Shown one piece after another: positions 5,874 to 8,750 of a stretch of DNA of 8,750 nucleotides. The notes under the pieces are model-generated. The model was given only the letters and a program-made list of their open reading frames with translations, was not told the origin of the DNA and did no database searches. Positions within the stretch are counted from its first letter, which is position 1. Every line of letters begins with the position of its first letter. Position numbers and translations under genes: made by a program. Source of the stretch: an uncultured bacterium (GTDB lineage: Bacteria; Bacillota; Clostridia; Oscillospirales; Oscillospiraceae); NCBI GenBank assembly GCA_905214155.1, contig CAJMLC010000078.1, positions 1 through 8,750 on the forward strand. Direction: 5' to 3'.

Positions 5874-7127
5874 TTAATACATCTCTTTGTAGACTTCGTC
5901 GCCGCCGGTCAGCTCGATGATGGCAACGGACTTGATCGGGTTGTTGTCCGCGTCGAACGAATAGGAACCGGTAATGCCTGCGACACCGTCCATGTTCTTG
6001 ATGGCGTCGATGACAGCCTGCTTGTATTCATCGGTGCCGGCAGTCAGGCCCTGATCTTCTGCAGCCTGCAGGCCGTAGGCCATGATCATGGCAGCGTCGT
6101 AAGCGAGCGGTGCAAACATGTTCGGGACGGATTCCACGTTGAAGGTCGAGCAGTAGTCCTTTTCAAACTGCGCAACGCTCTCGGTGCCAGGGGCGTAGCC
6201 GGAGCAGTAGACGGAGCCTTCGAGGTCCTCCGCAGAGGCGTAATCCTTGACAGAGCCGAAGCCGTCGCCGCCGAGGAAGGTCGCTTCGCAGCCAGCCGCG
6301 CGGGCCGCGGAGATGGCCAGACCAGCTTCAGCGTAGTAGATCGGAGCAAAGACAACATCGGGATCCTTGGAAGCAATGTTGGTCATCTGCGCCTTGAAGT
6401 CCTTGTCGCCCTCGGCGAACGCCTCGGTGTCGACGATCTCGAGTCCGAGCTCTTCGGCCTTCGCAACGAACGCATCCTTCAGACCTTCGGAGTAGTCGCT
6501 GCCGGTCTGGAAGAAGACGGCCGCTGTCTTGGCGCCGAGCTTTTCAACGGCGTAGCTCGCCATCTTCTCGCCCTGGAACGGGTCGATGAAGCAGGCACGG
6601 AACACGTTCGTGCGGACTTCGCCAGTGTCTTCCATGATGGTGACGCCGGTCGCCGTCGCGGAGGCGGTGATCTGCGGCATGTTGTCTTCGTAGGTCGCGT
6701 CAGCCAGCGCGATGGTTGCGCCGGTCAGGACGGAGCCGACCACAGCGGTGATGCCGCTCTCCTTCGCCAGATTGTAGGAGTTGACAGCCTCGACGCCGTC
6801 GCCCTTGTCATCGTACTCGAGGACCTTGACGGTCTTGCCGTTGATGCCGCCGTTGGCATTCAGCTGATCGAAGTACAGCATGACAGCGTTGCGCACGGGG
6901 AGGCCGTACTGGGCATAGTCGCCGGTGGTGTTGCCGATGAAGGCGATGGTGATCTCGCCGCCCTCGGAAGAGGCGTCGGAGGAATCGGAGCTGGTGTCCG
7001 CGGTGTTGTCGGCCGCAGTGTCGGTGCTGGGGGTGGTGTCGGTGGCCTTGTCGCCGCAGGCTGTCAGGCAGCCGAGCAGCATGACCACGGCCAACACGAG
7101 ACTGAGGAGCTTCATCATTTTTTTCAT
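5874..7127 (-). CDS. livJ: ABC transporter substrate-binding lipoprotein (LivJ/LivK-like)
   Basis: A 417-residue extracellular, lipid-anchored binding protein of the Peripla_BP_6 / HAAT type that delivers ligand to LivHM. A signal peptide with basic start and hydrophobic core (4-20) ends in a lipobox LTAC with C24 as the likely lipidated residue. A Thr/Ser/Asp/Ala-rich linker (about 27-56) leads into the two-lobed fold starting EITIAFIGNTTG. GSVLTGAT (131-138) and ITASATAT (153-160) occupy the places where LivJ-type proteins contact the ligand's carboxylate and amino groups. The ATG at 7125-7127 is supported by GAGGT at 7136-7140 with an 8-nt spacer. Position and family indicate a branched-chain amino acid, but HAAT binding proteins also take other amino acids or amides, so the ligand is inferred. 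It precedes livHMGF by 390 bp. No clear promoter is seen directly upstream, so it may depend on readthrough from the preceding gene. The symbol is by role, not orthology. Confidence 0.93.
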   Translation of the reverse strand: MKKMMKLLSLVLAVVMLLGCLTACGDKATDTTPSTDTAADNTADTSSDSSDASSEGGEITIAFIGNTTGDYAQYGLPVRNAVMLYFDQLNANGGINGKTVKVLEYDDKGDGVEAVNSYNLAKESGITAVVGSVLTGATIALADATYEDNMPQITASATATGVTIMEDTGEVRTNVFRACFIDPFQGEKMASYAVEKLGAKTAAVFFQTGSDYSEGLKDAFVAKAEELGLEIVDTEAFAEGDKDFKAQMTNIASKDPDVVFAPIYYAEAGLAISAARAAGCEATFLGGDGFGSVKDYASAEDLEGSVYCSGYAPGTESVAQFEKDYCSTFNVESVPNMFAPLAYDAAMIMAYGLQAAEDQGLTAGTDEYKQAVIDAIKNMDGVAGITGSYSFDADNNPIKSVAIIELTGGDEVYKEMY

Positions 7128-7169
7128 TTTCGTTTACCTCGCTTTGTGTTTGATTTGCTTTTTTATCGC

Positions 7170-7185
7170 AACCGGTCTCCCGGCT
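7170..7185 (-). ncRNA. Short GAGA-loop hairpin before binding-protein gene
   Basis: On minus-strand RNA AGCCGG and CCGGTT pair (one G-U) around a GAGA loop, 42 nt before the binding-protein start codon. No U-tract follows. Its GGGAGACC core also occurs at the apex of the hairpin before livH (5587-5616). The stem is short, so it may be chance. Confidence 0.35.
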
Positions 7186-7196
7186 GTTTGCCATTC

Positions 7197-7229
7197 AAAA
7201 AAGCGGCCCTGCAAAAAGCAGAACCGCTT
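7197..7229 (-). terminator. Intrinsic terminator after small membrane protein gene
   Basis: On the minus strand AAGCGG (7224-7229) pairs with CCGCTT (7201-7206), followed inward by CTGC/GCAG (7218-7221 with 7209-7212) across a small internal loop, with a TTTTT apex. The 3' arm runs straight into a six-T tract (7197-7202). It lies 20 nt after the stop codon of the 7250-7552 gene and separates it from the binding-protein gene. Confidence 0.8.
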
Positions 7230-7249
7230 CAAATCCTCTGATCCCGGCC

Positions 7250-7552
7250 CTAGGCCGTCTCAAAGATCCGCGCGAATACGCTTTTTGCATTTCCCTGCTT
7301 GTTCCATACAAGCAGGCCAATAATCATCAGAACATTGATCATAATTACCAGCGCCAGCAGGCTGATCAGGCCGATAAGGCGCAGAACTACTGCCAGAACC
7401 AGTACAACAAAAAAGGACACTGCGCACATAGCAGTGTCCATGGAAAGATTCTCGGATGCAGACGCAGCTTCCATACGAGCGCTGCAAGCGGCCGGTGCGC
7501 ACATTGCGGCATCGGCATGAGCAGTATTCTGTTTCATCATGAACTGAGCCAT
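7250..7552 (-). CDS. Small two-helix membrane protein, function unknown
   Basis: I do not recognise this 100-residue protein. Residues 1-42 are rich in Ala, Met and Ser with cysteines at 18, 23 and 43 and no clear signal peptide. Two hydrophobic segments follow (about 44-58 and 60-83), separated by a single arginine, so it is probably an integral membrane protein with a short hairpin topology. The C-terminal 17 residues are polar and basic. The reading frame is supported by AAGGAGG at 7561-7567 (8-nt spacer), a perfect consensus promoter (7582-7610) and a terminator after the TAG stop. It sits 122 bp upstream of the binding-protein gene in the same direction and may be its regulator, an accessory subunit or merely a neighbour. 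A second terminator-like hairpin lies inside the gene (7409-7439). A real gene is likely; a leader-like role is the alternative. Confidence 0.75.
   Translation of the reverse strand: MAQFMMKQNTAHADAAMCAPAACSARMEAASASENLSMDTAMCAVSFFVVLVLAVVLRLIGLISLLALVIMINVLMIIGLLVWNKQGNAKSVFARIFETA
7409..7439 (-). terminator. Intrinsic-terminator-like hairpin inside the small membrane protein gene
   Basis: On the minus strand GGACACTGC (7431-7439) and GCAGTGTCC (7415-7423) form a perfect 9-bp stem with a 7-nt loop, immediately followed by TTTTTT (7409-7414). This meets the usual rule for a Rho-independent terminator, but it falls around codons 38-48 of an open gene. Translating ribosomes would prevent it forming, so it could act as a translation-coupled attenuator. 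A transcript ending here would be about 165 nt. Confidence 0.55.
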
Positions 7553-7581
7553 TCTGCGCGCCTCCTTGCTAAGATGGCCTC

Positions 7582-7610
7582 ATTATACCCGCTTACTTTA
7601 GCGATGTCAA
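7582..7610 (-). promoter_or_regulatory. Perfect consensus sigma-A promoter
   Basis: TTGACA (7605-7610), a 17-bp spacer and TATAAT (7582-7587) match the housekeeping consensus at every position on the minus strand. Predicted initiation is near 7575, leaving a leader of about 23 nt with the AAGGAGG site. The spacer itself holds a small inverted repeat (CGCT at 7590-7593, AGCG at 7600-7603) that might serve as an operator. Confidence 0.92.
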
Positions 7611-7648
7611 GTGCTGAAATATGAAAAATGCGCGAAAAAACGCGATTC

Positions 7649-7671
7649 ATTTTGTAATAAGTACACAAAAT
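7649..7671. repeat. 7-bp inverted repeat, possible operator
   Basis: ATTTTGT (7649-7655) and ACAAAAT (7665-7671) are perfect inverted copies 9 nt apart, giving a centre-to-centre spacing of 16 bp. The site is about 40 bp upstream of the consensus minus-strand promoter. It could bind a dimeric regulator; no family is recognised. Confidence 0.4.
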
Positions 7672-7767
7672 CCCACTTCGGCCTTTTTCGCATGCCCGCA
7701 TTTCACGGACGGATGTGCTTTTGGCGCGCACTACCCTCCCCTTTTTCGCCAAATTCGCATGGAAGAC

Positions 7768-7796
7768 TTGCATTTTTCGGAACTTTTTGCTATGAT
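7768..7796 (+). promoter_or_regulatory. Probable promoter of the acyltransferase-like gene
   Basis: TTGCAT (7768-7773) and TATGAT (7791-7796) are 17 nt apart, with TG at the extended -10 position (TGCTATGAT). Predicted initiation is near 7803, so the transcript would begin in the first of two hairpins and carry a leader of about 58 nt. Confidence 0.7.
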
Positions 7797-7801
7797 GTTC
7801 C

Positions 7802-7836
7802 CGCGTCTTTGGACGCGATCTCGGCGGATCTCCGCC
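7802..7836 (+). ncRNA. Two tandem hairpins at mRNA 5' end
   Basis: CGCGTC/GACGCG (7802-7807, 7812-7817) with a TTTG loop and GGCGG/CCGCC (7823-7827, 7832-7836) with an ATCT loop follow each other directly. The first begins at about the predicted transcription start. Such 5' stems can protect an mRNA from decay. No U-tract follows, so neither is a terminator. Confidence 0.45.
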
Positions 7837-7860
7837 AGATAAGGTGTGTGAGTAACTATT

Positions 7861-8736
7861 ATGGAAAAGAAAAAGCGTCGCTGGGGCGATCGGAAGGACG
7901 GCGTGCTGCTGCGTGATCTCGACGGCATGCATTTCATCACGCCGCTGATCTACCCGAACCGCTGCGACAACGAGGCGTACATTTCCGAGACCATCGATCT
8001 CACGAATATCAACGCCTACCTCAAGCAGAAAAACGAGACAGAGACGGAATTTCCCTACACGATGTTCCATCTCATTGTCGCGGCCCTGATCAAGACGATC
8101 ACGCTGCGGCCCAAGATGAACCGCTTCATCGCCAACAAGAACTTCTATCAGCGCAACGAGGTCTCGGCCTCTTTCGTCGTGAAGAAGCAGTTCGCCGACA
8201 ACGCCGCCGAGGCCCTCGCCGTCGTCCACGCGAAGGACGATTCCACGCTCGGCACGCTGCATGAAGACCTGCGGCATCAGATCCTCGACTGTAGGGACAT
8301 CAACAAGGTCGACTCCTCGACCGACAGCATGGACATGTTCAACCGGATGCCCCGCTGGCTCGGCAAGTTCATCGTCTGGATCCTCACACGGCTCGATGTC
8401 CACGGCATCGTCCCCGCCAGCCTCATCGAGACCGACCCGTATTACTGCTCGGTCGTCCTCTCGAATCTCGGCTCGATCAAGCTCAAGTCCGGCTACCACC
8501 ATCTGACGAACTGGGGCACCTGCTCCATCTTCTGCATCATCGGTGAAAAGTCGAAGCGCCCCGTCTTCCACGAGGACAGCACGGTCGAAATGCGCGAAAT
8601 GCTCGATCTCGGCCTTACCATCGATGAGCGCCTGGCCGATGGCTATTACTATTCCAGGACCATCCGCCTGCTGAAAACCCTCTTGGAAAACCCCGAGCTC
8701 CTCGAGACCCCCGCCGCCCAGGAAATTGAATACTGA
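7861..8736 (+). CDS. CAT/E2-superfamily acyltransferase-like protein
   Basis: A 291-residue cytoplasmic protein with the fold of chloramphenicol acetyltransferase and the catalytic domain of 2-oxoacid dehydrogenase E2. Supporting features are the N-terminal strand and ITPLIYP segment (26-32), the helix FHLIVAALIKTITLRP (69-84), NRFIANK (87-93), VSASFVVKK (101-109), the LSNLGSI turn (200-206), the strand SIFCIIGEK (222-230) and the C-terminal LTIDERLADGYYYS (252-265) followed by LLENPELLETP. In active E2 and CAT enzymes the last motif reads HxxxD(G) with catalytic histidine; here glutamate (E256) replaces it while D260 and G261 remain. From memory, related Bacillota proteins often share this change, so it may be a non-catalytic or altered-chemistry branch. 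There is no lipoyl domain, so it is not an E2 subunit. The ATG at 7861 has only a weak site (GTGAG at 7848-7852). The substrate is unknown. Confidence 0.85.
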   Translation: MEKKKRRWGDRKDGVLLRDLDGMHFITPLIYPNRCDNEAYISETIDLTNINAYLKQKNETETEFPYTMFHLIVAALIKTITLRPKMNRFIANKNFYQRNEVSASFVVKKQFADNAAEALAVVHAKDDSTLGTLHEDLRHQILDCRDINKVDSSTDSMDMFNRMPRWLGKFIVWILTRLDVHGIVPASLIETDPYYCSVVLSNLGSIKLKSGYHHLTNWGTCSIFCIIGEKSKRPVFHEDSTVEMREMLDLGLTIDERLADGYYYSRTIRLLKTLLENPELLETPAAQEIEY

Positions 8737-8750
8737 TCCGCACATGTAGG

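Larger units (their letters stand above)
7553..7860. other. Divergent intergenic region with two promoters
   Basis: These 308 bases separate the small membrane protein gene (minus) from the acyltransferase-like gene (plus). They hold the consensus promoter at 7582-7610, an inverted repeat at 7649-7671, several copies of TTTTTCGC in both orientations, a plus-strand promoter at 7768-7796 and two leader hairpins at 7802-7836. I see no gene in it. Confidence 0.7.

Noticed and set aside
5667..5877. Two opposed frames of about 60 codons in the liv spacer as small genes
   Set aside because: Neither has a ribosome binding site or promoter, the minus-strand frame starts with GTG, and no family is recognisable; kept only as spacer content.
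5787..7241. 484-codon plus-strand frame opposite the binding-protein gene
   Set aside because: Antisense shadow of a well-recognised lipoprotein gene; the product is repetitive Gly/Val/Asp-rich and matches no family I know.
7537..8745. 402-codon minus-strand frame opposite the acyltransferase-like gene
   Set aside because: Its product is an Asp/Glu/Val-rich shadow translation, and the plus-strand frame has recognisable family motifs and a promoter.
1..8750. Defence island, prophage, CRISPR array or tRNA gene
   Set aside because: No spaced repeats, phage structural genes, nuclease or toxin families, or cloverleaf sequences were seen; the single recombinase is flanked by housekeeping genes.

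Overview
The window reads as chromosome of a GC-rich Gram-positive anaerobe. Strong GGAGG-type ribosome binding sites, sigma-A-type promoters, a lipoprotein-anchored binding protein and the protein sequences all fit Bacillota/Clostridia, most likely an Oscillospiraceae-like gut bacterium. The taxon is inferred from style, not proven.

Layout from left to right. (1) Positions 1-533, minus strand: the N-terminal 177 codons of an ATP-type 6-phosphofructokinase (pfkA) running off the left edge, with a clear promoter at 567-595. (2) Positions 534-922: divergent intergenic region carrying the pfkA promoter, an opposing promoter (702-730) and a perfect 13-4-13 palindrome (791-820) in the long leader of the next gene. 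(3) Positions 923-1906, plus strand: a complete XerC/XerD-type tyrosine recombinase. A bidirectional terminator (1905-1942) separates it from the converging operon. (4) Positions 7127 down to 1949, minus strand: a complete branched-chain amino-acid-type (HAAT) ABC importer in the order binding lipoprotein, LivH, LivM, LivG, LivF. The last four genes are tightly packed with overlaps or short gaps. A 390-bp spacer with two strong RNA hairpins and an AT-richer stretch lies between the binding-protein gene and livH. (5) Positions 7250-7552, minus strand: a 100-residue two-helix membrane protein of unknown function, behind a perfect consensus promoter, with an intrinsic-terminator-like hairpin inside its own coding sequence and a terminator after it. 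(6) Positions 7553-7860: divergent regulatory region. (7) Positions 7861-8736, plus strand: a CAT/E2-fold acyltransferase-like protein whose expected catalytic histidine is glutamate.

Functionally, the lipoprotein captures a ligand outside the membrane, LivH/LivM form the channel and LivG/LivF hydrolyse ATP. No convincing promoter is visible directly before the binding-protein gene. The consensus promoter at 7582-7610 may therefore feed the small membrane protein gene and, through leaky terminators, the importer; this is inference.

Most of the window is ordinary core metabolism and transport. I see no clearly new multi-gene system. The points most worth a second look are the RNA-structure elements on the liv transcript, the intragenic terminator, the palindrome before the recombinase and the glutamate-substituted acyltransferase. 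Long open frames opposite the high-GC genes are shadows and are left out.
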